From: Polaromonas sp. | Lineage (GTDB): Bacteria; Pseudomonadota; Gammaproteobacteria; Burkholderiales; Burkholderiaceae_C | DNA: 64,000 nucleotides | Assembly: GCF_029945685.1 (NCBI RefSeq) | Contig: NZ_JAQSDA010000006.1 | Location: forward strand, 62,001 to 126,000 | Direction of reading: 5' to 3' | Part shown: positions 15,750-24,820 of the stretch, in pieces | How positions within the stretch are numbered: the stretch's first letter is position 1 | Layout of the letters: each line of letters begins with the position of its first letter | Notes under the pieces: model-generated | Told to the model about the DNA's origin: nothing | What the model saw: only the letters and a program-made list of their open reading frames with translations | Databases searched by the model: none | Position numbers and translations under genes: made by a program

Positions 15750-16580
15750 CTAAGGCGTGCCGTCCTGAACCTCGGGCCTGTCCTCACGTGGCAGCCCATG
15801 AGGCGTTTCGAGCATGGTCTCAAGTCCATTCGACATCCTTTTGGCAAGGGTGGTTAGCGGCCCAAGTTGACGTCTCATTTGCTCGACGCTTGAGCTGTAC
15901 TCTGGAACAAGGACGAGAGGTATGCCAGGTGCATCCACTGCTGCGGCGGCACTTGCGTCCTCAGAAGCTGCAAACTCCACGACAAACTCAATTTCTTGCC
16001 GCAGCTTGTTAAATCTTTGGATCGCTGCAGCTGTTCTGGTTTCTTGCTTGCCTCGCCAGATTGCGCGTAAATAGGAATTCTCATCGAAGGAGAGATCTCC
16101 ATTAGTGAGTTGTCGGATTCCTCGCGTCCAATGAGCATTCGAACTGCGGGATCCAATGGAGGAAATGGTGTCCTTGGTGGACTTCCTCAAGGGGTGCGAT
16201 TCGGGAAGAGCATTATGTAGATCAAGAATTGCTTGAAGCGGCACTTCGACCTCTCGCATGTTGGTCGGGACGTACATCGCCATCCTCTGTGTCGCCATCT
16301 GCCTCTCCTCCTCCAGTTGACGCTCCCTGAACTCATGGTCCGAAATTTCAAACTGTCGCAGATCCCGGTCGACCAATTCTTTTGCCGCCTCAAGTGCCTC
16401 AAGCTTCGTATGGGCTTGGGGTGGATCCTCAAAGCCGTTTACCACGAGCGGTCCCTGAGACTGAAAGAATTTCCATTCGCCACTAAAGTCACAGGCGACG
16501 TATGCTCCTTCTTCGTGCCCCATCGGGCCTTCGTCCGTGACGACAATGAGCGCACGCTTGTACTCGTATTGTTCACGCAT
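15750..16580 (-). CDS. hypothetical protein (276 aa)
   Basis: Not recognised. The first 45 residues look like a small beta-rich domain (ALIVVTDEGPMG, YVACDFSGEW). Residues 60-110 are a highly charged Glu/Arg/Gln helix (LRQFEISDHEFRERQLEEER), probably coiled coil. The remainder is helical with an Ala-rich patch (ASEDASAAAAV). No signal peptide or membrane segment. It is on the same strand as the CII-like gene and upstream of it, but the 340-base gap makes co-transcription uncertain. Confidence 0.6.
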   Translation of the reverse strand: MREQYEYKRALIVVTDEGPMGHEEGAYVACDFSGEWKFFQSQGPLVVNGFEDPPQAHTKLEALEAAKELVDRDLRQFEISDHEFRERQLEEERQMATQRMAMYVPTNMREVEVPLQAILDLHNALPESHPLRKSTKDTISSIGSRSSNAHWTRGIRQLTNGDLSFDENSYLRAIWRGKQETRTAAAIQRFNKLRQEIEFVVEFAASEDASAAAAVDAPGIPLVLVPEYSSSVEQMRRQLGPLTTLAKRMSNGLETMLETPHGLPREDRPEVQDGTP

Positions 16581-16713
16581 TGTTGGCTGTCTTTCTAGGT
16601 GTTTTGGTGGAGCTGAAGCCTGTTAAGCCGCGTGGCATATCTAGGTTCACAACCTGGCTTCAGTCCCGATTCGATATCATCAAGTGGTGTTTCGGGCCGA
16701 TCGCAAAGTGTGG

Positions 16714-17487
16714 CTATCGAATTACTTTGTGCAATAGATCGCGAACGGAGCGGTCAAGGTGCGCATACTCCGATGCACAACGATTCGCCCGTTGGTTAGA
16801 AACGCGGGCAGCGTGCATCGCCCATGCAAAACGCTGAGGATCCTTGCCATATGCCGCGCAGGCGAGATTGGCCGCGCGTTGCGGGTTAAGCGCATGCTCA
16901 GCTGACAGGCTGTGCTGGCTGAAGAAACCAGGGATTGACGATGCGGGCTTGCTGAAAAAGAAAATTCCCCCCGCCACGCCCCTGTCAGCCAGCGCAGGCT
17001 CTTGAAGGATCAGGTAGGTTGAAAGCATGTCGGCAGCATCTTCCTCACGGCCGAGAACTGGAAGGCGTTCTATGTCAATGATTGCATGGCCCAATTCGTG
17101 GAAAACGATAAATACCAGTGCTCCCGTCACGACATTTTGAATGCTGTCGCGCTCTAGGTTGCGTGTACCTGGATCCGTAATCACGCGGTTCACTAGATCG
17201 GGGATCAGCTCAAGGCAAAGAACTATGATTTTGGCGTCTGATTTGTAAAAGGCGTTGGGCGTGCCACACTCCCCGAGGCCGATTTTTAGTTGCTGGCGCA
17301 AGGAAAATTGGCGGGAGAACTGTTCGGCCATCGTCTCTAGTAGGCGGTTTCTTTGCCAGTCAGCTTGCAAGTTCCGCAACTCAGGGCTGCGAATTTGACC
17401 CATCGGCTGATATGTTGCTGTAACGCTTTGAGCTGCAACCGGGCCAGTAGCAGCGAGCAACAATAAGAGGCGAAGAAGGAAGTTCAC
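16714..17487 (-). CDS. secreted DUF4344-type metallopeptidase
   Basis: Starting from GTG at 17487 gives an N-terminal signal peptide (VNFLLRLLLLLAATGPVAAQ), so the product is probably exported. A zinc motif HELGH in VFHELGHAIID is followed by GREEDAADMLSTYLIL, where an acidic residue can complete the metal site; this pattern is typical of DUF4344 putative metallopeptidases. The C-terminus carries an H-S-L-S-A-E-H stretch and several cysteines suited to a disulphide. A longer start in the same frame would bury the signal peptide and is less likely. No operon partner is evident. Confidence 0.75.
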   Translation of the reverse strand: MNFLLRLLLLLAATGPVAAQSVTATYQPMGQIRSPELRNLQADWQRNRLLETMAEQFSRQFSLRQQLKIGLGECGTPNAFYKSDAKIIVLCLELIPDLVNRVITDPGTRNLERDSIQNVVTGALVFIVFHELGHAIIDIERLPVLGREEDAADMLSTYLILQEPALADRGVAGGIFFFSKPASSIPGFFSQHSLSAEHALNPQRAANLACAAYGKDPQRFAWAMHAARVSNQRANRCASEYAHLDRSVRDLLHKVIR

Positions 17488-17583
17488 TCCGGCAGTATCG
17501 CAAAATCCCTCGATTGAAGCGCGCAATAATGTGGCGTTTGGCGTAGAATTGGCGCCACTTGGCATTTATTTGGGCAGTAACTT

Positions 17584-18171
17584 ATGGCAACAGCATCAAT
17601 CTCGCGTTCTACAAGACTGCCGGTTAGCAAGGCTGTCAGCCCGCGAAAAAAATCAACTACTGTGATGCGGCAGCGGCATCCTGCGACCGCAACCAACCCG
17701 ATTGCCCGTCGAGACGGGAAAATCACCAAGGAGATCTTTCGGGATCTGATTCACGGCGGCAAGCATTTGCTACTCGACCCTTACGAGAATGTCACTGGGT
17801 TGACGTTGCATGACGCTGTAACGGCGGGAGTGAGTGGCAAGATATTTACCCACTTCGTCACGTCTTTTCATCACGTCCCGAGAAAAGATCTCCTGCTGGT
17901 TGTTGGTCTAAGCGAGAGAACTGCCCAGCGCATCCAGCAGGATCAAGCCAAAACGATGGACATCAACGTGTCTGATCGAGTGCTCCAGCTTTCGAAAGTA
18001 CGCGCCCTGGCTGCCGAGGAGCTTGGAAGCGTAGAGGCAGCTGAGCAGTGGTTGATGGAACCCGCGATTGGCCTTGAGCAGCGCCGCCCCATAGATCTCA
18101 TGCGGACAATGGATGGAATCGCACTGGTAACTCAACTTTTGGCACGAATGCGGTATGGGGTCTACGCTTGA
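17584..18171 (+). CDS. Xre/MbcA/ParS-type antitoxin of a RES toxin
   Basis: The C-terminal half is the MbcA/ParS/Xre antitoxin region: a helix-turn-helix-like GLSERTAQRIQQD, then KVRALAAEELGSVEAAEQWLMEPAIGLEQRRPIDLM and a short helical toxin-binding tail. The basic N-terminal 50 residues are extra and the start may lie at an internal ATG. It overlaps the RES toxin start by four bases (TTGA). In this family the antitoxin neutralises the toxin and represses its own promoter. Confidence 0.88.
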   Translation: MATASISRSTRLPVSKAVSPRKKSTTVMRQRHPATATNPIARRDGKITKEIFRDLIHGGKHLLLDPYENVTGLTLHDAVTAGVSGKIFTHFVTSFHHVPRKDLLLVVGLSERTAQRIQQDQAKTMDINVSDRVLQLSKVRALAAEELGSVEAAEQWLMEPAIGLEQRRPIDLMRTMDGIALVTQLLARMRYGVYA

Positions 18172-18683
18172 CTCCGCTGCCAGGCGCACTGGATACCAAG
18201 GCGACCCTTTCGGGATGGCATATCTGTAGGGACACTTTTGCAAAAACGTGGGCCTCTGGGGAAGGCGCTTTTCTGTTTGGCGGCCGGTGGAATTCAATTG
18301 GAACCCGCGTTGTCTATTGCGGCATTGATCCTTCCACCAGCATTCTTGAAGTCGCTGTTCACAAGGGTTTTGTCACCCTGGACACGGTGCCGCACAAGTT
18401 GGTTAGCTTTGCCGTTTCCGATGTCACAAAGGTGCATGTTGTTCGACCGGCAGATGTGCCCAACCCAAACTGGCTGGCGCCGGGCACACCAAGCGCGGGA
18501 CAACAAGCATTCGGAGACGCCCTTCTCTCGGCCCACCCGTTTGTTTTGATTCCAAGCGCTGTCAGCTCAAATTCCTGGAATCTCCTAGTGAATGCGACAA
18601 CAGCCGCCCCATTCATCACTGACGTAAACATCATGACGTTGGCGCTTGATACTCGTTTGCATCCGCCTGTAAAGAAACCTTGA
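18168..18683 (+). CDS. RES domain toxin (NAD+-degrading family)
   Basis: The RES fold is shown by an N-terminal R-x-x-x arginine (ICRDTF), GGRWNSIGTRVVYC and then TSILEVAVH, the arginine, tyrosine and glutamate positions of the family's active site. The C-terminus has IPSAVSSNSWNLLVN, the family's typical serine/asparagine segment. Known RES toxins such as MbcT degrade NAD+. A TTG start overlaps the antitoxin stop. Together with the preceding gene this is a complete toxin-antitoxin pair. Confidence 0.9.
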   Translation: MTPLPGALDTKATLSGWHICRDTFAKTWASGEGAFLFGGRWNSIGTRVVYCGIDPSTSILEVAVHKGFVTLDTVPHKLVSFAVSDVTKVHVVRPADVPNPNWLAPGTPSAGQQAFGDALLSAHPFVLIPSAVSSNSWNLLVNATTAAPFITDVNIMTLALDTRLHPPVKKP

Positions 18684-18908
18684 CGGCTCTGGGGACTCAT
18701 CACAGGTGGTCTTGCTGCTTTGCTGAAGCTCTACAGCAAGGCGCACGCACTGAAAATTGCAAATCCTATCGATTCGCCTCGAAGTTGAACCGTCTGGCCT
18801 GATCATCACCGTTCCATATCTCAGCGGGATACGACACCCACGCGAGACGCCCCTTGCCGAGCGATTGGTACAAGAGGGAAAATATTCAAACATTCTGTGG
18901 AGATCTAA

Positions 18909-19550
18909 ATGAAGTCGCCATCTGACAACGTGACAGCTTTTTGGGAATCCATGCTCTCCCAGATGAATCCAGGCTGGAATTTGAAGATTGACAAGACGGG
19001 AAATGACGGACAGCGGGTGAAGCTTTCCGACTGCACGGCCTATCTCTACATCGTCGACGCGGCGACCGGGTGGATCGGGGCGGCTTCACTCAGGCCCCTG
19101 GACCTGGAAGTGATGAAGGCCTCGTATCCCGCAATCATGTCGACTACGAGCATGTCTTCCGCAAAGCTCGCTGGCGCAGCAGCTGGCTTGGTCGCCACGG
19201 CGAGCGAGGCGGGTGCAAAGTACGGAGACGCCATTTTTGTGCAGGCAATTAAGGGCACCGCCTTTGCACTTGCCGACACAAAATTATTCGACCTCGTGAA
19301 AGAGAGAAACGGCGGCTACGACGGACATTGGATCTACCTTGTCTATCTCCTGAAATCCGGAGAAAGGGTTGGGCGACCAGTATTTCTCCCAGACGAGGAC
19401 AACGGCCGGTTCCTGCAGACCGATGACTTGATCAACGCAGCGCGTCAAACAATTGATCACGACCTGAGTAACGTTGGTGGCGTGGTACAGACCATGATTG
19501 CGAGTGGAAACGGCGCCGTTTGGCACGAACTGTTTTCGCCGCCGGCGTGA
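18909..19550 (+). CDS. hypothetical protein (213 aa)
   Basis: Not recognised. GGAG six bases before the ATG supports the start. The N-terminal 70 residues form a mixed beta segment (YLYIVDAATGWIGAASLRPL), followed by a small-residue Ala/Ser/Gly helix around residues 80-105 that could be a weak membrane or packing helix. The C-terminal half is polar (RVGRPVFLPDEDNGRFLQTDDL). No signal peptide. It follows the RES module after a 225-base gap in which I see no gene. Confidence 0.6.
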   Translation: MKSPSDNVTAFWESMLSQMNPGWNLKIDKTGNDGQRVKLSDCTAYLYIVDAATGWIGAASLRPLDLEVMKASYPAIMSTTSMSSAKLAGAAAGLVATASEAGAKYGDAIFVQAIKGTAFALADTKLFDLVKERNGGYDGHWIYLVYLLKSGERVGRPVFLPDEDNGRFLQTDDLINAARQTIDHDLSNVGGVVQTMIASGNGAVWHELFSPPA

Positions 19551-19640
19551 TCCTGCAACAGTCTGAGCCATCCATCGCCCGCGCCCTACAATGCTGCGGC
19601 TGTTTACCTAACGACGACATCTCTCGCACCAGGACTAAAA

Positions 19641-20072
19641 ATGCCAAATCTCGCATCCCTCCTTAAGGGAGAAATCAGCCGCATTTCGAAGAAGGAAGCC
19701 CGCGCTGAATCCTTACCTCAGAAGAAGGCATCGGCCCAGTATCGGAGCGAGATCGCAGCGCTCAAGCGAAGGGTGCTGCAGCTTGAGAAAACTGTGCGCG
19801 CGCTGGCCAAGACCAACGCTAAGCCGCAGCCCGCGGCTCAGGATGTCAGCATGGAAGGGGCAATAAGGTTTAGTCCGTCCGGATTTGCATCTCTGAGGCG
19901 CCGTCTTGGGCTCAGTGCGGCAGAAACAGGCGCGTTGATTGGCGTCTCGGACCAATCGATCTACAAGTGGGAAGATGGCAAAAGTAGGCCACGAGAGATG
20001 CACATGCCAGCCATAGCGGCTTTTCGGAAAATGACAAAGCGCGCGGCAGCTGCAGCCTTGGAAGCCCTTTAA
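19641..20072 (+). CDS. helix-turn-helix (XRE-like) DNA-binding protein
   Basis: The C-terminal 65 residues are an XRE-type helix-turn-helix (LRRRLGLSAAETGALIGVSDQSIYKWEDGKSRP has the pattern of helices 2 and 3). The N-terminal half is basic and contains a coiled-coil segment (RSEIAALKRRVLQLEKTVRALA), probably for oligomerisation. AGGA precedes the ATG by six bases. It converges on dnaB. It is likely a local transcription or segregation regulator; the target is unknown. Confidence 0.8.
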   Translation: MPNLASLLKGEISRISKKEARAESLPQKKASAQYRSEIAALKRRVLQLEKTVRALAKTNAKPQPAAQDVSMEGAIRFSPSGFASLRRRLGLSAAETGALIGVSDQSIYKWEDGKSRPREMHMPAIAAFRKMTKRAAAAALEAL

Positions 20073-20146
20073 GTCGAACAGGGTGCACTCAATTTATTCC
20101 GGCCAAAGCTTGGCAGTCCTTTTCGTAGAACCGGCCGAGCTCCCCC

Positions 20147-21538
20147 TCACCCGCCATGCGCCAGGCTTTCAAACTTGGTGATACGGTTGATGAAGGCCAG
20201 CTTGACCGTGCCGGTGGGGCCGTTACGCTGCTTGCTGATGATGACCTCGGCCACGCCGGGCTCCTTGCACGCATCCTTGGTGTAGTACTCGTCCCTATAA
20301 ACGAAGATGATGATGTCGGCGTCCTGCTCCAGGGCACCGGACTCGCGCAGATCGCTCATCATGGGGCGTTTGTCGGTGCGCGATTCGACACCGCGACTCA
20401 GCTGTGACAGGGCGATGACCGGGCACTGCAATTCCTTGGCGAGCATCTTCAGGCCGCGCGAAATCTCGCCAACGGCTGTTGCCCGGTTCTCGTCCGCCAT
20501 GCCGCTGGACACGCTCATCAGCTGCAGGTAGTCCACCACGATCAGGCCCAACTTCCCGCTTTGCCTCGCCAGGCGTCTCGCGTTAGCGCGCAGTTCGCTG
20601 ACGGTCAGGCCCGGGGTTTCGTCGATGTGCAGCGAAATGTTGCGCAGCTTCTCGATTGCTTCCGTTAGGCGTGGCCACTCGTCATCAGTCAGGGCACCGG
20701 TGCGCAGATGGGTCTGGTCGATGCGGCCGATGGAACCAACGATGCGAACCGCAAGCTGGGAGGCACCCATTTCCATCGAAAAAACTGCTACTGGAAGACC
20801 TTCGTTCAAAGCAACATGCTCGGCAATGTTCATTGCCATGCTGGTCTTGCCCATACTGGGTCTTGCGGCTAGGATAATCAGGTCGCCGGCCTGAAAGCCC
20901 GAGGTCATCTTGTCAAGGTCATAGAAACCCGTGGACATGCCGGTAACGTCGTTCGGGTTTTCCGACATCTCGGTGACGCGATCCAGCAGGCTGACCACCA
21001 GCGTGTTCATGCTCTGGAAACCCTGCTTCATGCGCGAGCCCTGCTCGCCGATCTTGAAGATCTTCTGCTCGGCCTCGTCGAGAATCATCGCCACCGCCTT
21101 GCCCTGCGGGTTGAAGGCGTTGGTAGCGATCTCGTCGCTGGCGGCCACCAGTTTGCGCAGAATGGAACGCTCACGCACGATCTCGGCGTAACGGCGGATG
21201 TTGCTGGCGCTCGGCACATACTGCGCCAGCGAATTAAGGTAGCCCAACCCACCGACCTCGTCGGCCTTGCCCTGGTTTTGCAGGTGTTCGTACACCGTGA
21301 TCACGTCGGCCGGCTTGGTGGCGTTGATCAGCGCACCGACGGCGGCGTAGATGAGTTTGTGTTCGTAGCGGTAGAAGTCCTCGTCCACCAGCAGGTCGCC
21401 AACCCGGTCCCAAGCGCCGTTGTCCAGCAGCAGGCCGCCCAGCACGCTGGATTCGCCTTCGATGGAATGCGGGGGAATGCGCAGCTGGGATATCTCACGA
21501 TCTGCCTGATCTGGGGAGTTCGACTGAACTGCGGCCAT
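20147..21538 (-). CDS. dnaB: replicative DNA helicase DnaB
   Basis: Full-length DnaB (463 residues). An N-terminal domain starts at PHSIEGESSVLGGLLLDN. The RecA-like motor has Walker A ARPSMGKTS, Walker B VVDYLQLM and the DnaB signature SDLRESGALEQDADII. It unwinds DNA at the fork and loads primase. Sequence features are those of beta-proteobacterial chromosomal DnaB, but the usual neighbour rplI is absent; here it stands alone among accessory genes. A second, element-borne copy is therefore plausible. The upstream gene is insulated by a strong terminator at 21793-21832. Confidence 0.95.
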   Translation of the reverse strand: MAAVQSNSPDQADREISQLRIPPHSIEGESSVLGGLLLDNGAWDRVGDLLVDEDFYRYEHKLIYAAVGALINATKPADVITVYEHLQNQGKADEVGGLGYLNSLAQYVPSASNIRRYAEIVRERSILRKLVAASDEIATNAFNPQGKAVAMILDEAEQKIFKIGEQGSRMKQGFQSMNTLVVSLLDRVTEMSENPNDVTGMSTGFYDLDKMTSGFQAGDLIILAARPSMGKTSMAMNIAEHVALNEGLPVAVFSMEMGASQLAVRIVGSIGRIDQTHLRTGALTDDEWPRLTEAIEKLRNISLHIDETPGLTVSELRANARRLARQSGKLGLIVVDYLQLMSVSSGMADENRATAVGEISRGLKMLAKELQCPVIALSQLSRGVESRTDKRPMMSDLRESGALEQDADIIIFVYRDEYYTKDACKEPGVAEVIISKQRNGPTGTVKLAFINRITKFESLAHGG

Positions 21539-21792
21539 AAATGGGCTCCAAGTTGGAAAGTATCAACGGGCATTCGGTTCAGGCGGGTAGTGGGAGCCTG
21601 GCAGCGCGTTGACCATCTCCATTCTGAGGTGGTAACACCCTTGCCGCAACCCTCTGCAGCCCGACCAGGCATATCCATTTCACTATATGCTGTGTGATCG
21701 CGACTTCAAGTCGCCCCGCGATTTGATTGGAGTGACAACCCGCCCGTCTCGCTGAAAGACAAGGCGCGATGGTTGGCACGAAAGGAACTCCC

Positions 21793-21832
21793 AAAAAAAA
21801 TCCCCCTCGCCAGCGAACTGGTGAGGGGGATT
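21793..21832 (-). terminator. intrinsic terminator of the 21905-22552 gene
   Basis: Minus-strand hairpin with arms TCCCCCTC-CCAG and CTGG-GAGGGGGA, one G-T pair, a CGAA loop, and eight T residues (A-run 21793-21800 on the plus strand). It ends the upstream gene before the dnaB promoter region. Confidence 0.9.
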
Positions 21833-21904
21833 CGTTACATGGCCGCCAACGGGAAGCAGCGTTGCCGCCGTGGCGGTCTACGTGCGGGCAGTATTCGCGG
21901 CGGT

Positions 21905-22552
21905 CTAGTGCACCACCAGACGGCTGTTCATAGACAGGGATACCCGATCCTGAATTTCGCGTGCGCTGTCGCTCAGTGACGCGGACGTGGCGAAGTTGTC
22001 CCAGCCGCTCTCAATGCCGGCTTCGGTGAGAAGCTTCTCGGCCTGGTCCAGGTGCTGAGTCCAGAGATCCGCACCAATGAGGCTGGCCCACTTCACCGTG
22101 CCTCGCCCCACGACCCTTCCCCGCTGGATGGTTGCCCCGAACTGATCTTTCAGGACGACAGTTGACGCCGAAAACTGGCCCTCGAACTCTTCATCTTGCT
22201 CGTATTCGGCATTAACTTCGGCCAGGATTGCGAGACCGAGCTGCATGCCCGCGCTGAGGGTCATATAGCCCGTTGTCTCAAATCGGCGGGCTGCCGGCGA
22301 CTGGAAGTATGTATGACCGGGATGCTCCTCATACATGTTGAGCGTCACACTGCCGCGCAGCTCAATTGTTTCCACGAAACGAGGCGACGCCGCCAGCGCA
22401 ATCTTCTTTGCCGCGTCCGCCGTGTCGGTGGACCGGTGTAGGCCCAGCGCGTACGCGGCATGCGCAGCGCTTTCCTCAATGCTTACCAATACGGCATATA
22501 GGGCCGCACTTGCACGCAAGGCGTTGACAGAACCACTGTTGGGGGTTTGCAT
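21905..22552 (-). CDS. hypothetical protein (215 aa)
   Basis: Not recognised. I start at ATG 22552 (MQTPNSGS), which has AGAGG eight bases upstream; a further in-frame start at 22582 has none. The protein is soluble and rich in Ala and Glu. It shows an acidic stretch EYEQDEEFEG in the middle, a beta-rich segment (STVVLKDQFGATIQRGRVVGRG) and a C-terminus ending SMNSRLVVH. It forms a single-gene unit with its own terminator, divergent from the gene at 22801. Confidence 0.65.
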   Translation of the reverse strand: MQTPNSGSVNALRASAALYAVLVSIEESAAHAAYALGLHRSTDTADAAKKIALAASPRFVETIELRGSVTLNMYEEHPGHTYFQSPAARRFETTGYMTLSAGMQLGLAILAEVNAEYEQDEEFEGQFSASTVVLKDQFGATIQRGRVVGRGTVKWASLIGADLWTQHLDQAEKLLTEAGIESGWDNFATSASLSDSAREIQDRVSLSMNSRLVVH

Positions 22553-22800
22553 AAAAGTGACCTCTAGAGAATTGGAGGGCACGAGCCGTAAGGCGATCGG
22601 CGCCTTCCGGGGTTGATGATTTAGGCTGGCTACGGCAGCTCGGCTAACTCCCTAGGGGAGACAGTGTCGGGATTATAGGAGAGGTTCCCAGAGCGATGCA
22701 ATCCGGCGCTCAGGCAATGCCAGGCCCGCCGTTGGGCCCTTGCCAACCCATGGATCGTCCATGGCCGCGATCGCACTCTAATTGGACCGGGAGGAACGCT

Positions 22801-23688
22801 TTGCACGAGAATGCTTCTGTGCAGCTCACCATTGACCTCCGCCATGACCTGGACGTCGCCATCGCCGGCGAACTTCAGGTCTGGGGGCACGTAGCGAGTG
22901 ACAACGAGAAGCCCTTGGACCGATACTGCCTTTGGTTTGAGATGATGGAGCGCGAGATTCCTCTCAAGCCCTATCGAGTGCAGCGTTCGCAGGAGCTGCA
23001 ATCTAGCAGTGAGGCTCAGCGCCTGGCTTTCGTTTTGAGCGAGATCGAGACCGTTTTCCATGGTGGCTTATCGGTAGCGCCATATCTTTCAGCGCGGGCC
23101 GCCAAGCTTGGTAAGACTGGCCGTGACCACATGCTGCTGCACTGGGGGATTCGCCACTTGCATCTGAGCCCTATCAGTACCAAGAGACCAAACGGGCTTG
23201 TTGCCCGCGCCGACGAATTACTCTTCTTCCGAATTGCCGGCGATGTGGTCTATTTCATCGGGATTCTTCCCCATGCTGACCCGAGCGCCTTCGAGAGGAA
23301 AGGCCTGCTCGAGGTGGTGGAGCGCAATTGGCCGCACCTTCATCACCGTCTCCGCACAGGCTATGCCGAACGCGAACTCAATCCGACCGAGCGCCGGGCG
23401 CTTCGCCGCGGGAACGTCATGCACATGGAAGAGATAGACGGCAAGCTAATCATGCCGACATTTGGTGTGTCCACAGCTGGGTCTCCGATTGATGCCACCC
23501 GTGCATTTGATCGTCAGCAGCTGCAGCTGCTCGACCTCGAACGAATGTTGCGTAGTCAGCCTGCAGATGTTTTCCCAGAGATCGCGGAGTTTGAGAGTGC
23601 CCATGTTCGCCTGAAAGGCATGTGGGAGTATGGCTTCGACCTGGTCGAGACTTTGACCGGACTGGAGCGCCGCGTCCAGATCTTGTAG
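22801..23688 (+). CDS. hypothetical protein with duplicated 3' end (295 aa)
   Basis: Not recognised. TTG at 22801 is preceded by GGGAGG, better than any upstream in-frame start. The protein has no signal peptide; an HWGIRHLHLS stretch and an RADELLFFRIAGDVVYFIGIL segment resemble hydrolase-like cores but no family is assigned. Its last 19 codons (YGFDLVETLTGLERRVQIL) and about 150 bases of following DNA recur at 24600-24772, with the stop codon kept. The gene is thus one member of what was once a tandem pair. Confidence 0.65.
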   Translation: MHENASVQLTIDLRHDLDVAIAGELQVWGHVASDNEKPLDRYCLWFEMMEREIPLKPYRVQRSQELQSSSEAQRLAFVLSEIETVFHGGLSVAPYLSARAAKLGKTGRDHMLLHWGIRHLHLSPISTKRPNGLVARADELLFFRIAGDVVYFIGILPHADPSAFERKGLLEVVERNWPHLHHRLRTGYAERELNPTERRALRRGNVMHMEEIDGKLIMPTFGVSTAGSPIDATRAFDRQQLQLLDLERMLRSQPADVFPEIAEFESAHVRLKGMWEYGFDLVETLTGLERRVQIL

Positions 23689-23846
23689 CACTGCGCGCCG
23701 GCGGGCATTTACCCGACTGAAATTGCTGCAGCGCCAGCGCCTGGGCCTGGGCCTGGGCCTGGGCCTGGGCCTGGGCCTGGGCCTGGGCCTGAGCGCACCG
23801 CCCACATGGTGAATGCGTTTCGAGGCGAAGGTTCAATTAATTACCT
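23629..23846 (+). repeat. direct repeat copy A (gene 3' end plus flank)
   Basis: This segment, starting TATGGCTTCGAC, matches 24600-24772 with scattered substitutions: the last codons of the preceding gene, then GCATTT..CCGACTGA, AATTGCTGCAGCGCCAG, and CCCACATGGTGAATGCGTTTCGA. Copy A differs mainly by a hexamer expansion. Confidence 0.85.
23740..23790 (+). repeat. hexanucleotide tandem repeat (CCTGGG)x8
   Basis: Eight perfect CCTGGG units followed by a partial CCT, in intergenic DNA. The homologous position in copy B (about 24712) has a single unit, so this is a recent slippage expansion and probably variable in length between strains. Confidence 0.95.
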
Positions 23847-24090
23847 CTGCCCCGATGCTTTTTCCGACCCGCTTCATTCGTCTGCTCGGCAAGGACGCCG
23901 CAACGCTAGCTCGGAATGCTCATGTAACTGTTGATATTGTTCATTGGGGAAGGCAAACAAATATTTAGCGGTGGCCTGTGCGGCGGCGGGTTATTGCCGC
24001 TCCCCTATGGTGCAATAGCTGCAGCTTTGGCGGCGGTTGGTCTTCGACGCCTCCTGAACACGACTCACCCAACGATTTGGCAGCAACCAT

Positions 24091-24555
24091 ATGAGATTCA
24101 GCACCGTTTTGTTTATATCCCTTCTGGCCGCCAACGTGCAAGCCCAAGGTGCACGCGCAATTCCTAAAAGGATTGTTTGTATTCCTTCGGAGTACGGGAC
24201 GCTGAACAGCAGTGCGGTCACGAGTCCCAATATGCGGCCAGAGGCTCACCTCTTTGAACACAAAGGGAAAATCAAGGTGGTTCGGGAGTCGGAAAGTTCG
24301 TTTCGCTACATCTACGACGGTAGCGGTGTGGATCACTTTGATGTGAAAGAAAAACTGAGCTTGCACGGCACGCCCATCGTCATCGGAGGACCGCATCTCA
24401 TGGGACGTCACGTGGATAGCGATACGCTGGTGATCAAAAGCATCTGGGATGAGACCTACTTCCGCATCGACTTGAACAGCAAGAAGTATTACGGCTTCAA
24501 GCTTCGAAGTGAAGACATACAGACGTTTGGTGGAACTTGCACTTTTGAGCGATAG
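24091..24555 (+). CDS. exported hypothetical protein (154 aa)
   Basis: The N-terminus MRFSTVLFISLLAANVQAQG is a clear signal peptide with cleavage after AQA, so the mature protein of about 135 residues is periplasmic or secreted. It has a basic stretch and three cysteines (IVCIPS and the C-terminal GTCTFER), enough for a disulphide. No domain recognised. It sits between the two direct repeats, i.e. inside a duplicated segment, with 400 bases of gene-free DNA upstream. Confidence 0.7.
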   Translation: MRFSTVLFISLLAANVQAQGARAIPKRIVCIPSEYGTLNSSAVTSPNMRPEAHLFEHKGKIKVVRESESSFRYIYDGSGVDHFDVKEKLSLHGTPIVIGGPHLMGRHVDSDTLVIKSIWDETYFRIDLNSKKYYGFKLRSEDIQTFGGTCTFER

Positions 24556-24599
24556 CACAGGCGTATCTGAGGCAACGCTCGTCGAATGAGGGCAGTCCT

Positions 24600-24772
24600 T
24601 ATGGCTTCGACATGGTCGAGACGTCGACCGGATTGAAGCGCCGCGTCCAGATTCTGTAGCACTGCTCGTCGGCAGGCATTTTCCTGACTAAAATTGCTGC
24701 AGCGCCAGTGCCTGGGCGCACCGCCCACATGGTGAATGCGTTTCGACGCAAAGGTTTCAATCAATCACCTCG
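24600..24772 (+). repeat. direct repeat copy B (orphan gene 3' end)
   Basis: Diverged copy of 23629-23846. It encodes YGFDMVETSTGLKRRVQIL and a stop, but no upstream gene, so it is the tail of a lost paralogue. The flank follows with a single hexamer unit. The two copies enclose the exported protein gene at 24091. Confidence 0.85.
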
Positions 24773-24820
24773 ATTTCGGTGCGAGGCTAGTGGGCAGCAT
24801 TCGCGCGGATGGAGATCGAG

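Noticed and set aside
23740..23790. CRISPR-like array
   Set aside because: The repeat is a 6-base unit with no spacers, i.e. simple slippage DNA.
23446..23836. Minus-strand frames with Arg-Pro and Gln-Ala repeats
   Set aside because: The repeats are only the reading of the CCTGGG hexamer array in other frames; both lie antisense to a better gene.
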